This document shows, piece by piece, positions 1 through 9,600 of a DNA stretch of 64,000 bases. Origin of the DNA: a virus; IMG/VR virus record IMGVR_UViG_3300032180_000001, positions 120,981 to 184,980 of that record. One strand, written 5' to 3'. The position numbers were made by a program, and so were the translations under genes. The stretch's first letter is position 1, and each line of letters begins with the position of its first letter. The notes under the pieces were generated by a model, which was not told the origin of the DNA, ran no database searches, and saw only the letters and a list, made by a program, of their open reading frames with translations.

Positions 1-865
1 CGACACCAAGGTCTCCTGCCCCAGCAATGCCAAAAGGCGCATCCTTGCGCTTAAACCATTCGGTGGCCAGCTCCAGGCAGGCCTGCGATACTGTCGGCGG
101 AACAGATGGCCATCCCCAGGTGCCGGTAATCTGCACTCGGTCCATGTGCGCGAACGGGTAAATATACGGGAACCACTTACCGTTCTGCAGTACCTGTACC
201 TTCTTGAACGGGCGCTGGACTCCGAGAGCGTTCAGGTTGTAGCGATCTTTGCCAAACTTGAGCTGGTAGTCCACGTTCTGCGTCCACGCCTCAGCGAACA
301 CGCCATTCCCGGTCTGATCGACGTTAAGAGAGGTGATGCTGACCAGAGGGTCAATCGTCAGTTCCCGGATGTCGTAGGGTACGAACGTCCGCGTCTCGGT
401 AATCCGGTAAAAATGGGTGGCGCAATGCTCATTGATCCACGTACTCGCCGCCTGGATGGCCTGCTGCATGGCGAAATCGTCGGAACCGTCTTCAACGCTG
501 ATCCGGTCTCGCAGCTCCTCCAGTCCGCAGTACCAGTTGCCGAGTTGGGGCGGGAACACGCGCCAGGTGCCTGGTTGAACGTCGGAAACAGCTCCGGTAC
601 CGATCCAGATGTAGCTCCACAGCCCGTCGATTCCGGTGATGGCCGGGGAACAGGGCACGATAAGCTCATAATGCCCAACCAGTGGCTTGGTGATGTCTGC
701 GGGAGAGGCACCGTTGTACGTATGAACAACCTGATTTCCTGATGGATCAGTGACAACACAGGAAACAGTTGTCGGATCGGTGTCGACGAGTGGGTCGCCC
801 GCCTGAAACTCGTTGCTGAGCAGGGCTATCTCGTTCTGGTTGTCATAGTAGATAGTGCTGGTCAT
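1..865 (-). CDS. Head-tail connector protein (partial, 3' end outside window)
   Basis: The minus frame is open from ATG at 865, with an AGGAGG ribosome site just upstream, to the window edge (288 codons seen). Residues 1-100 form an Ig/jelly-roll-like N-terminal part (TSTIYYDNQNEIALLS, then GHYELIVP). From about residue 108 there is a helical region (LEELRDRISVEDGSDDFAMQQ, then AASTWINEHC) typical of gp6/gp15-like connector adaptors that extend the portal ring in siphoviruses. The C-terminus is cut by the window edge, so total length is unknown. It is about 30 kb from the capsid gene, although the two usually adjoin. The family call is by motif pattern only. Confidence 0.7.
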   Translation of the reverse strand, partial: MTSTIYYDNQNEIALLSNEFQAGDPLVDTDPTTVSCVVTDPSGNQVVHTYNGASPADITKPLVGHYELIVPCSPAITGIDGLWSYIWIGTGAVSDVQPGTWRVFPPQLGNWYCGLEELRDRISVEDGSDDFAMQQAIQAASTWINEHCATHFYRITETRTFVPYDIRELTIDPLVSITSLNVDQTGNGVFAEAWTQNVDYQLKFGKDRYNLNALGVQRPFKKVQVLQNGKWFPYIYPFAHMDRVQITGTWGWPSVPPTVSQACLELATEWFKRKDAPFGIAGAGDLGV

Positions 866-920
866 CAGGGCCTCCTGCGCGAGAACCCTGGCTCCATGAC
901 GGCCGCAGCGGTACGTACCC

Positions 921-3371
921 TCATGATACTCCGCTTAGGCTTCGTGCCGGGGAGGTGACAGTACTCGCGCCTGGCGCACCACCCGACACCGCCCCGTTCC
1001 GGCTCGACGCGGACTGGTTAACCGCACTCTGCGCAGGTACCAGAGCCAGTATGCTGTCCTGGCTTACCATCGGCTGTCCGATCGACGTCGCCGTGCTGTG
1101 CCCCTTAATGGTGCTGATCTCTAGGGTTCCCGGACGCAGTACGACAGACAGTGCCTCGGCAGCCTGCGCATGTGCCGCCAGCAGTAGCGAAGCAGCGGTT
1201 ATCCCTGTTCCTGTCGCTACGCCGGCAGTTAGGGCAACCTCGGTTGAAGGTGACAGCACCGATCCGGTCCCGCTGGCAAGAGAAGGAGTCACCGCAGGAG
1301 CCGCAGGCAAGACGGTTCCGGTTCCAGTTGCAAGACCAGCAACGGTAACGAAGTCGGCCGAAGCGTCCGGAGCAGTACTCACCCCGTTGGCCACTCCGGC
1401 AGTGATAGCTGTCGCGATCCCCGCATCCAGAGCGAGTCCAGACCCGAGAGCCCCCGGATCACCGCAGAATCCCGCTTCAGATGCCAATGCAACCCCGATG
1501 CCGACAGCGAGTACGGCGTCAGTAGCGATCGCGGCAGCTACAGGCAATACGGTTCCGGTTCCTACAGCGACCCCGAGCGTGGTCTGACTATCAATCGCAG
1601 AAGCCGGGGTGGCACCTGTCCCGCTGGCAAGTCCCGCACCCGCCTGATTATCAGCATCCGACGCTAGGCTAGTTCCGCTTCCGGTTGCGGTATCAGCTAC
1701 AAGCGCGAAAGAAACAACAGAAGCCTGACCCGTACCGGTAACAAGTCCAGCGGCAGTAAGCGCAGCAGTTACAGACGATACAGTCCCGATTCCGGTAGCG
1801 GTCCCCGCTGTAATCGCAATCACGGCTGGAGTCGTAACAATACTTGTTCCTGGCGCAAAACCAGCATTCCCAACGTTATCGGCATCAGGTGCCTGGCTCG
1901 CACCCGTTCCAGTCGCGAATCCAGGGGCTAGGCCAATTCCGGTAATACCAAGGCCGTAGAAACCTTCGCCGTAAGAACCTCCACCGTAAATGATCTCCGT
2001 CAGGGCGCTCGCAAGATCGGCAAAACCTTGACTGCCCGCACTAGCTGACGGGACACCCCCGGTTCCGCTGGCAGATCCCGCTGCAAGGCCGATTCCTGGT
2101 GCTTGCACAGTGACGAGGCCGTCAGCAAGCCCCGTGCCTGCAGCTACCGCGGATCCGGATGGCTGCGCAATGGCGAGACCGGTCGCAGATCCTGCCGCTA
2201 GGCTGATTCCCGGTGCTAGTGCTAGGCCCGTGCCCGATGCGAGTCCTACGAAGCCCTGATTATCGGCATCCGGTGCCTGCGCAGCTCCGGTTCCAATGGC
2301 AAGCCCCGCAGCTACGAATACCGGAATCTGAGCTGTTGGTGCCTGTGCCGTACCGGTGGCGGATGCGAAGCCGGGGGTCAGTTCTGCTCCAGGGGCTCCT
2401 GCCGTGCCCGTGCCTGAAACGAGTCCTGCGCCCCCCTGGTTGTCGGCATCAGAGGTCTGCGCTATTCCGGTTCCGGTGGCGAGACCTGGTGTCAGTCCGA
2501 CCGCAAGCCCGTCAACAACGGGAGCCCCCGTACCGATCCAGGTTTGATCTGAAGCAGCAAGGTTATCCATCCAAAACGTGTTCGTGCTGTTCGATACGCT
2601 GGAGCCGATAAGGGCGAAGTTAAGTGCGGAAACGTTGTTGTTAGCTGCGTTGTTGACTGAATCCTGCAGAGTACCAGAAGCGTCGTAAAGTCGAGCGAAA
2701 GTCTGCGCATTTCCTGCCCCGGAAACAAACATGCCTTCAATTCGGTACCAGGTGTTCAGTGACATGGCGGTACCGGTACCGTTAACATTGCCGCCAGGTC
2801 CTATGGCAGAAATATGCCCGGTGCCTGTGATACCCAGCCCTAGTGCACCGGCTCCTGCACGGAATACGTACCCGATTGAATAGTTTGTCAGGTAGATATA
2901 AGCCCGCAGATAGAGGATAGCCGAGTTATACGGAAGCGGGTTCCAGCCGGTATAGCTGAGGCTCGCGGACGTGACAAACTTATAAGCCAGGGAGCCAGCG
3001 AAAACCTGAGAGTTGTCAAAGGTAATTGTTCCCACGCCACCTTGGGTAAGCGCATCACCTGACACTCCGCCGGAGTTCCCCGCTGTTACGGCCGTAGTGT
3101 TCGAGCCGCCTTCAGCTGTGTTTTTCAGCGCTAGAAAGCGAGCGCAGGCTACTCCGGTGCCTGTGGCGAGTCCGGCAGCCAGTCCTATTCCGGAAGACTG
3201 TACAGCACCGGTTCCGTGGGCGAGTCCTGCAGTGACGAATAGAGATGCCTCGCTATACAAAACAGGTGAGGCAACCGTCGTGCAGGCCGGCCATGGGAAC
3301 TGCGGGACGACAATCTTACTAGTGCCGGGAACAAGTGCGACACCGCCGTCGAGCTGGATGACTACTGCCAT
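921..3371 (-). CDS. Giant Gly/Thr/Ala repeat structural protein with lectin-like domain
   Basis: The protein has 816 aa and is built almost entirely of short repeats of the type AGLATGTGTAQAPDADNQG, which alternate hydrophobic and small residues. About residues 65-280 hold an insert without repeats that contains a concanavalin/LamG-like segment (AYIYLTNYSIGY, NTWYRIEGMF, WMDNLAASDQTW). A GGGSYGEGFYG motif sits mid-protein. I infer a virion surface fibre or decoration protein, because it lies among fibre genes and has a paralogue at 6670-10092 with nearly identical DNA over the lectin segment. No signal peptide or membrane segment is seen. The start is ATG at 3371 with a weak ribosome site. 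The exact role is unknown. Confidence 0.6.
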   Translation of the reverse strand: MAVVIQLDGGVALVPGTSKIVVPQFPWPACTTVASPVLYSEASLFVTAGLAHGTGAVQSSGIGLAAGLATGTGVACARFLALKNTAEGGSNTTAVTAGNSGGVSGDALTQGGVGTITFDNSQVFAGSLAYKFVTSASLSYTGWNPLPYNSAILYLRAYIYLTNYSIGYVFRAGAGALGLGITGTGHISAIGPGGNVNGTGTAMSLNTWYRIEGMFVSGAGNAQTFARLYDASGTLQDSVNNAANNNVSALNFALIGSSVSNSTNTFWMDNLAASDQTWIGTGAPVVDGLAVGLTPGLATGTGIAQTSDADNQGGAGLVSGTGTAGAPGAELTPGFASATGTAQAPTAQIPVFVAAGLAIGTGAAQAPDADNQGFVGLASGTGLALAPGISLAAGSATGLAIAQPSGSAVAAGTGLADGLVTVQAPGIGLAAGSASGTGGVPSASAGSQGFADLASALTEIIYGGGSYGEGFYGLGITGIGLAPGFATGTGASQAPDADNVGNAGFAPGTSIVTTPAVIAITAGTATGIGTVSSVTAALTAAGLVTGTGQASVVSFALVADTATGSGTSLASDADNQAGAGLASGTGATPASAIDSQTTLGVAVGTGTVLPVAAAIATDAVLAVGIGVALASEAGFCGDPGALGSGLALDAGIATAITAGVANGVSTAPDASADFVTVAGLATGTGTVLPAAPAVTPSLASGTGSVLSPSTEVALTAGVATGTGITAASLLLAAHAQAAEALSVVLRPGTLEISTIKGHSTATSIGQPMVSQDSILALVPAQSAVNQSASSRNGAVSGGAPGASTVTSPARSLSGVS
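2403..3176. repeat. Duplicated lectin-domain DNA, copy 1 (partner 7870-8643)
   Basis: About 774 nt are nearly identical to 7870-8643 and in the same orientation. They cover the lectin-like domain and its first flanking repeats. The two copies are equally long with only scattered substitutions, so this is a recent in-genome duplication or a gene-conversion partner. Confidence 0.85.
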
Positions 3372-3411
3372 AACACTACCAGCATGTGATCACGCACTTA
3401 TAATCACAACC

Positions 3412-3879
3412 CTACTTTCTAGGTGTACCGTTATAAACTCTCCCCTTATGCAAACCACATGTGCAGCCTGGAAGACAAGGTTGCTTCCTTGGAGCATTAT
3501 GCTTTCCACAATCACAGCCAGGAAGACAAGGAGGGGACCCAGGAAGACCATGTTTTGCGCATTCGCAGCCCGGAAAACATGGTGGAGATGGTCTAAGATT
3601 TCCAACTGTTCCATCATAAACTCCGTGACAGCTATAGCACAACGGCCTGTAGTGCCAAACATCTGAACCATCTAGTCCGTGAATTTGAGACCATTGCTTA
3701 GCAAAGTCGTTACAAAACGTGCATCCATAACCAGTAGCTTTGCCTCTTACTTTCTTAACAAGAGAATGGAGGTTAAAGTAGTCTAGTTCACCATCGTATG
3801 CCCTACCTTTGTGTCTACCGCACTCGCACCCTGGAAGGCATTTTTTACCGGGGTGATTACTTCGATTTCCTTTAGTCAT
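3412..3879 (-). CDS. HNH-like endonuclease with CxPGCxCxxH zinc repeats (leaderless)
   Basis: The last 155 codons of the tail ORF, starting at an internal ATG at 3879. Four repeats of the form CLPGCECGRH / CFPGCECAKH / CLPGCDCGKH / CLPGCTCGLH surround a central segment CTFCNDFAKQW...HYRPLCYSCHG, which has the CxxC...H...CxxCH layout of HNH nucleases. A near-canonical promoter (TTGAAT, 17 nt, TATAAT) ends exactly 6 nt before this ATG, so I read it as an independently transcribed mobile endonuclease gene inserted at the 3' end of the tail gene. The nuclease assignment is from motif layout only. Confidence 0.55.
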   Translation of the reverse strand: MTKGNRSNHPGKKCLPGCECGRHKGRAYDGELDYFNLHSLVKKVRGKATGYGCTFCNDFAKQWSQIHGLDGSDVWHYRPLCYSCHGVYDGTVGNLRPSPPCFPGCECAKHGLPGSPPCLPGCDCGKHNAPRKQPCLPGCTCGLHKGRVYNGTPRK

Positions 3880-4899
3880 AGTAGTATTATACAACATTCC
3901 TTGAATAAATTCAACCATTGAAATTCCTAACCAGCATGTTATACAGACGAGTCCATTACCACCGTTCCCGCCTGCACCGCCTGTAACTCCACCGCCTCCG
4001 CCTCCGCCGCCACAGCCGATAGCACCATCGCCACCACGGCCACCGATACCAGCGCTAGCCGATCCGCCACCCGTTCCCCCGAAGAATACCCAGGTTAGAT
4101 TGGTATAACTAGCTCCGGACACTCCGGCACCTCCCCCGCCTGCGACCCCGGTACCCCCAGGAAAATTAGCCGGAAAAAAATTAGGCCCTACACCTGAATA
4201 TGTATTCGAATACGGTGTTATACTACCGCCATTTGTATCGCCATTTGCAGCTGATGCGCCCCCTCCGCCGCTGCCTCCGGTTGTCATTATTCCGCCTGCA
4301 GCAAGAGTCACACCTGTAGCATTTCCTGTTCCATTCCCGCCAGCGGAGGCGGAGGCGATAATGGAACTAGCTGATACCATCCCGACCATACCATAACCAG
4401 CATAAGACTGACTTCCATTTTCACTAGCCCCAGCTGCACCGCCCACACTAGCTGTCCCGGCTGATCCGAAAGCTGCCGACTGGTTTGAATTAGTTACAGC
4501 AAGAGCAGGGGCCTGACCGCCTATATTACTGCCGCGCATGATGTCACCAAATAGTCCTACGGCAGTAACATCGCCCGAAGAGCCGTTTGAACCAGCCGCA
4601 CCGCCCGCACCGCCAGTCCCTGCATAAACATATAGAGAGGCAGGCAAGAGAAATGCCGGGACCAGGTACCGTACAGATGCCCCGGCGCCGCCACCGCCTC
4701 CGCCGCCACGTAGTGTAGAAGTGGCTCCAGAATAGCCTCCTCCGCCACCAGCCCCGGGTCCGATCAGCATCATCCAGACCATGGTAATCCCTTTTGGTTT
4801 TGTCCATATCTGACAGGAGTTTAGACCGATATTGTAAAACACCTGCTGCCGGTCACCTGTATCTGGCCAGCCAAAAAAATCAGGCATGTCAGTAATCAC
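3412..4899 (-). CDS. Glycine-rich tail adhesin fused in frame to an endonuclease insert
   Basis: The open frame is 495 aa. Residues 1-320 are a polyglycine-rich adhesin-type domain (GPGAGGGGGYSG, then many GGxGG runs) like the glycine-rich receptor-binding tips of some tail fibres. It closes with GGNGGNGLVCITCW, which matches the end of the related domain in the 13885-16254 protein (GYALVITYF). The tail part therefore probably ended near residue 325. The remaining frame continues without a stop into a zinc-rich HNH-like protein that has its own start at 3879. The ATG at 4899 overlaps the stop of the upstream gene by 11 nt. Whether the fusion is translated is unknown. Confidence 0.6.
   Translation of the reverse strand: MITDMPDFFGWPDTGDRQQVFYNIGLNSCQIWTKPKGITMVWMMLIGPGAGGGGGYSGATSTLRGGGGGGGAGASVRYLVPAFLLPASLYVYAGTGGAGGAAGSNGSSGDVTAVGLFGDIMRGSNIGGQAPALAVTNSNQSAAFGSAGTASVGGAAGASENGSQSYAGYGMVGMVSASSIIASASAGGNGTGNATGVTLAAGGIMTTGGSGGGGASAANGDTNGGSITPYSNTYSGVGPNFFPANFPGGTGVAGGGGAGVSGASYTNLTWVFFGGTGGGSASAGIGGRGGDGAIGCGGGGGGGGVTGGAGGNGGNGLVCITCWLGISMVEFIQGMLYNTTMTKGNRSNHPGKKCLPGCECGRHKGRAYDGELDYFNLHSLVKKVRGKATGYGCTFCNDFAKQWSQIHGLDGSDVWHYRPLCYSCHGVYDGTVGNLRPSPPCFPGCECAKHGLPGSPPCLPGCDCGKHNAPRKQPCLPGCTCGLHKGRVYNGTPRK
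3886..3914 (-). promoter_or_regulatory. Promoter for leaderless endonuclease gene
   Basis: On the minus strand the -35 box is TTGAAT (3914-3909), the spacer is 17 nt, the -10 box is TATAAT (3891-3886), then 6 nt to ATG at 3879. This spacing fits leaderless transcription as known in actinobacteria. Confidence 0.6.
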
Positions 4900-5329
4900 C
4901 GCCGACGACTGATACCCGCACTCCGGCTGCTACAGCAGTTCCTAGCGTACAGTTAATGACATATCCAGCGGGGATGGCAAAATTAAAGGCGATCTCGCTT
5001 GTCTGAAGAGCTGCTGCCGCATTCGCGGTAGATGCAGGAATAGTCAGCTCTGAGATCAAGACGTTGTTCGCTTGCGTCGCGTTAGTAGACCCATTATTAA
5101 GAAAAACACGGAGAACAGTAGTAACATTCGTACCGACCGGACGGCAGACTAGCTTCTGAATGTACGAGCCATTCGCCCCGGCGGTGAAGACCGAAGTTAC
5201 ATAACCTGTACCATCCATCGCTGTGTTAGCAGACAGTATCGGTCCTGCGGTTGCCGCCGCATTGTCGTCGACTGAACCCCAGCTGATATGCGGCGTGAGG
5301 GTAAACAGGGGGGCGGTGTTAGCAGGCAT
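4889..5329 (-). CDS. Putative minor structural protein, 146 aa
   Basis: A Thr/Ala/Asn-rich all-beta-type protein with no cysteine before the single NCTLG near the end, and no signal peptide or membrane segment. It has the look of a small virion protein with a jelly-roll fold. The stop overlaps the start of the glycine-rich adhesin gene by 11 nt, so the two are probably translated together. I do not recognise the family. Confidence 0.5.
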   Translation of the reverse strand: MPANTAPLFTLTPHISWGSVDDNAAATAGPILSANTAMDGTGYVTSVFTAGANGSYIQKLVCRPVGTNVTTVLRVFLNNGSTNATQANNVLISELTIPASTANAAAALQTSEIAFNFAIPAGYVINCTLGTAVAAGVRVSVVGGDY

Positions 5330-5337
5330 CTCGGCTC

Positions 5338-5550
5338 CTACTCGTGATCCCGGTCGTCACCCTGGGCGGTAACGCCTGGCTGGCTGCTCGCTGGGTAGAC
5401 GCGGGTTAGCTCGGAGCCGTCCGGGTAGACGCGAGCCGAGTCGGGGTTGCCGTCAGCGGCGAAGTACGAGCCGGTGACCGTCAGGTCGGTGAGGTTCAGG
5501 GCGGCAGCAACCGCAGACGCGAGTCCCGAGGGGAGACTGAGGTTTGCCAT
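5338..5550 (-). CDS. Small protein with SARVYPDG...GDDRDH tail, 70 aa
   Basis: The start ATG at 5550 is chosen over an upstream in-frame ATG because GCAGGAGA lies at normal spacing. The N-terminus is a short hydrophobic helix (LASAVAAALNLTDLTV). The C-terminal half, ADGNPDSARVYPDGSELTRV then GVTAQGDDRDHE, closely resembles the C-terminus of the 305-aa protein at 27253-28170 and the start of the 47-aa protein at 28217-28360. Function unknown. The shared tail suggests a common partner or origin. Confidence 0.6.
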   Translation of the reverse strand: MANLSLPSGLASAVAAALNLTDLTVTGSYFAADGNPDSARVYPDGSELTRVYPASSQPGVTAQGDDRDHE

Positions 5551-5680
5551 GTCGTCTCCTGCAGGTCGAGGGAACCTGGCTCCAGGATGGCGCTGGCCGC
5601 AGATGGCACTTCTCGTCCATCGTACCGTCAACCGGCCCGATCGTACCTCCGCGCTCCCGAAGACTTGCCGAGCTGCACCG

Positions 5681-6148
5681 CTATGCCGCCATCTGAATCG
5701 TAAGAATCCCGAGCACATTCCATGAAATGGCGAATGTTCCGGCTACCGTCGAATACCCGGTGCCGCCGAAATAAATGCCGCAGATTTTAGCCTTCGGACT
5801 AAGACCATTAGCATATATATAGCAGCCATAGGCAGGGGCGGTTGTAGTGGTGCTCCCGACGCTAACATTATTCATTGACCACATAAGTGTTTTACTTGGT
5901 GATTGCGTCAGGGTCGGGGCATAGGAACCAGTGCTCAGGTTGATGCCGCCCGTCGGCCAATTCGAACCCGCAGTCACCTCATTCCCATTAGTCCAGGTAG
6001 ACGGATCAGTAGCTGAAATATAGTCAGGTGTCTCCGAGTTTGTAGATAGCGACAAATTATTGTTTGTATCGAGAAGACTCATCGCGATGACTTGCTTAAG
6101 GGTATCTCTAAAAGTGGCGTAAAAGATACCACTCTCCGTCCAGGCCAT
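5681..6148 (-). CDS. Minor tail/decoration protein, intein-free paralogue, 155 aa
   Basis: Start ATG at 6148 with GGAGGGTGAT upstream. It is homologous to the extein of the 316-aa protein at 11987-12937: both begin MAW/MSW, share a GNEVT...NW(P/A)(T/A)GGI motif near the middle, and end with an AGTF...TIQM/TAVFNIAV strand pair. In this copy AGTF is followed by AIS, whereas in the other an intein sits exactly after AGTF. It is probably a virion protein of beta-sandwich type. Function not known. Confidence 0.6.
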   Translation of the reverse strand: MAWTESGIFYATFRDTLKQVIAMSLLDTNNNLSLSTNSETPDYISATDPSTWTNGNEVTAGSNWPTGGINLSTGSYAPTLTQSPSKTLMWSMNNVSVGSTTTTAPAYGCYIYANGLSPKAKICGIYFGGTGYSTVAGTFAISWNVLGILTIQMAA

Positions 6149-6149
6149 A

Positions 6150-6404
6150 TCACCCTCCGTTACTCGGTAGCACGCCCGCTGCCACGCCCTGCGCGGCCCG
6201 GACCGGTGCCAGCTCGTCAGCGAGAGCCTGCGCAGCGGTGTGATCTCCGTCTGCCATCGCCTCCGCGTACAGAGCGACCAGCTCATTCAGCGGACGGGAT
6301 GCGCCCAGGTGCCCGACTGCGGCCTTGCGCAGCACGGCAGGGTCAGCGTCTGGCTGATGCTCGCGCAGCGCCTTATCAAAAATCGCCTGGCTCTGCCAGC
6401 TCAT
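6150..6404 (-). CDS. Hypothetical alpha-helical protein, 84 aa
   Basis: An Ala-rich, helical, acidic protein (ELVALYAEAMADGDHTAAQALADEL). The start overlaps the previous stop by 4 nt (ATGA) and its stop is 1 nt from the next gene, so it is translationally coupled inside the tail operon. No recognised domain. Confidence 0.55.
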   Translation of the reverse strand: MSWQSQAIFDKALREHQPDADPAVLRKAAVGHLGASRPLNELVALYAEAMADGDHTAAQALADELAPVRAAQGVAAGVLPSNGG

Positions 6405-6646
6405 ATCAGCCCCGTCTTCGTCTCGATAGTCTGGGGATGGATGTTCACATCTTGCCGACAGGAAACTCCTGAGCCGGGATTACTATGTTCGGTTACCATG
6501 TTTCCAAGCGTGTCAGTAGTTTCCTTGAAAGGCAGGTGCGACTCGGGGTGCTCACGGCCTGATTTTTCTGTTACCCGTGTTCGTCCATGGGACAGATGAC
6601 CGATTGACTTCATCCGGTCCAGCTGCTTACGCCACTCATCCGTCAT
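6401..6646 (-). CDS. Hypothetical basic protein, 81 aa
   Basis: Starts MTDEWRKQLDRMKSIGH at 6646, preferred because GGAGAGGAC precedes it and an earlier ATG would run into the preceding giant gene. Charged, with no cysteine pair or membrane segment. Coupled by ATGA to the next gene. Function unknown. Confidence 0.5.
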   Translation of the reverse strand: MTDEWRKQLDRMKSIGHLSHGRTRVTEKSGREHPESHLPFKETTDTLGNMVTEHSNPGSGVSCRQDVNIHPQTIETKTGLI

Positions 6647-6669
6647 CGCGATGTCCTCTCCAACTGCTC

Positions 6670-9600
6670 TCAGGGTACCGTCCACACAGCGTTAGAATTA
6701 TCCGGTACGCCAATTACGCCAGGTGCGTTCGTCCAGGCTCCCTCCCCCGCAGTCACCGGCAGGTCTTCAGCCGTGGCCCAGCTGAGCGATGTCACGTCGG
6801 TGATGACTGGGAACGCCGGCACGACGGCAAGAGTAGCCGGGTGCACGGTGGCGTTCGCATCGGCCACGACCGCCGGTACCGGGATCACCGCAGAGACGCT
6901 CAGCGCACTCGCGAAGATATGCGCGGCCTCGAACCCGGCAGTAGCGGCCGGTAGCGCTGAGGCAACGGCAAGCGTACTCGGAGCGACCGACGCGTTCACG
7001 ATCCCGCTAGCCGATGGTGCCTGAATTGCGGTGAGCACGTTGAACGTCTCCGGGAAAACAATCGCGCTGTGGCCTGGCAGCCAGACGACAGACAGGCTTA
7101 CAGCGTCAACGTTCACCGTTGCGCCGTGATTGCCCAGAAGAGTGCCGGCGATCACCCGCAGCCGGAGCGTGGCAAGCTGGCTGTAGGCTACCCCACTGAA
7201 TTCAACGACATCGGCGTGGCCGGGAACGGTAGACACGGTGCCCATCTGGGGAGAGCCGATCCGTGCAGAGGTTCCGTCCCACAGTTCGTACGAGGGCGCA
7301 ACGATACTCGCGTTGGAACCGTATTGCACGATAGTGGCGATTACGGACTGGATGAGAGAACCGGCCGGTACCTGCGGGAATGAGCTGAACCCGTAGCCTT
7401 CTAGCGCTGGAGACATAGTCGCCACGCTTGGCGGCAGTGCCGTGCCCGCTCCGGCGACGGATCCCGCGATTACCCTGCTCGCGGGCGCGGGAGCCTGTGC
7501 AGCAGCAATGCCCGAAACCAATCCAGGAGCCAATCCCATCCCGGTAATTCCGAGACCGTAGAAACCTCCTCCGTAAGAACCTCCGCCATAGGTAATTTCC
7601 GTCAAAGCGCTTGCAAGCCCGGTACTAGCGGCCTGGTTATCAGCATCGGGCGCCTGGCTTACGCCCGTCCCGGTAACAAGACCGACGGTAAGCCCGATAC
7701 CGATAAGACTGAAACCATACACTCCCGCGCCGTACACGCCACCGCTGTACACAGGTCCTGTCAACCCAGCGGCGAATCCGGCAGCGACCTGATTATCAGC
7801 ATCTGGCGACAGAACCGTACCCGTACCGCCCGCAGTCCCTGAGCTAATCCCTCGACCGACTACCTGCGCCGTGCCCGTGCCTGAAACGAGTCCTGCGCCC
7901 CCCTGGTTATCGGCATCCGGTGCCTGCGCAGCTCCGGTTCCGGTGGCAAGACCTGGTGTCAGTCCGACCGCGAGCCCGGCAACGAGAGGAGCCCCTGTAC
8001 CGATCCAGGCCTGATCAGAGGCGGCCAGGTTATCCAGCCAGAGCGTGGTCGTGCTGTTCGAGATGCTGGAACCAATAAGAGCGAAGCCAAATGTTGAAAC
8101 ATTATTGTTAGCCGCGTTGTTTACCGAGTCCAGCAAGGTGCCAGAGGTATCGTACATGCGGACAAATGCCTGCGCATTACCAGCTCCGGCTACGAACATA
8201 CCTTCAATTCGGTACCAGGTATTCAAAGAGGCCGCCGTACCGGTACCAGTAACGTTACCGCCAGGGCCTGCTGCGAGCAAATGCCCCGAGCTATTAATGA
8301 GCAACCCCAGTGCCCCGGTTCCAGCCCGGAATATATACCCGACAGAGTAGTTCGTCAGGTAAATATACGCCCGCATGTAAAGAATCGCCGGGTTGTATGG
8401 ACATGGGTTCCAGCCGGTATAGCTGAGGCTCGCAGCAGTGACGAACTTATAAGCCAGAGAGCCGGCGAAAACCTGAGAGTTGTCAAAGGTAACTGTTCCC
8501 ACGCCACCTTGGGTAAGCGCATCACCTGACACTCCGCCGGAGTTCCCTGCTGTTACGGCAGTTGTGTTCGAGCCGCCCTCGGCCGTGTTTTTCAGCGCCA
8601 GGAAGCGAGCGCAGGCGATTCCGGTACCTGTGGCGAGTCCGGCGGTGATCTGAACGTTCGAAGAAGGTGACTGCGATACCCCTGTTCCGGTAGTCAGTCC
8701 CGGTGTCAGCTCCGTACTCGGTACCTGAGCGGTTCCGGTGCCTGTCGCGAGTCCCGGAGTTAGCTCGATGCCCGATGCCGAAACGGATCCAGTACCTGTT
8801 GCCAAACCGGGCGTCAGCTCGATGCCCTGTCCTGGCGGGGTAAGGACAGAAGCGTCGTCAATATACAGCTGGATGGTCGAGTCTGGCGTCCCGTTAAATC
8901 CTACGCTGGCATGAACCTTGTAAGTGCCTGCGGGTATAGTAAACGCGCCTGACGTGTAGAATCCAGCCGTCGCGGCGGGAAGGTTAAAAGAGGCAGGATA
9001 GTATCCGCCCAGGTAGTTGCTCCCGGAATAATCAAAGTAGTCCATGGTAAATCGGGTAAGAGAGTAACCTTGCGGGCTGTAAAGATAAGCCTGAACCTGA
9101 AGAACCTGACCAGGGACAACGTTTATTGTCTCAATGGTGACGATGCCTGACGATACCCCAGTTGTTGTCATCAACCAGGACTGGGTGCCGTCGTTCGACC
9201 ACCCAGAAGAAAGCGCTCCGGTCACGCCAGTTTGGAATACATTCCACAGCCCGGTACTGCCCTCGAAATTGTCGAAGGTGATGACCGTGGTTCCGGTGCC
9301 GGTAGCGAAAGAGGTTGCCTGTGGTGGTGTCAGCCCAATGCTCGTTGCCCGAGCTGTACCTGTACCGGTGGCTAGCCCCGCGGTCACCGTGAAAGTTTCC
9401 TTTGCCAGCAAAAGATAAGAGTTGCTGGAAACGGCTTCGTTGAACGTCTGACCACCGGGCGTGACCGTTCCCGTAGACGACAAGGTCTCCGTGTAAGCTG
9501 ACACCGAGTTCGCGAAGGCCCCGCCCGCCCCCGCATATCCGCCCAGGGCGACAACTGAGAAACCACTGGACGGCGTGGTCATCGAGATAGCGGAAGAACC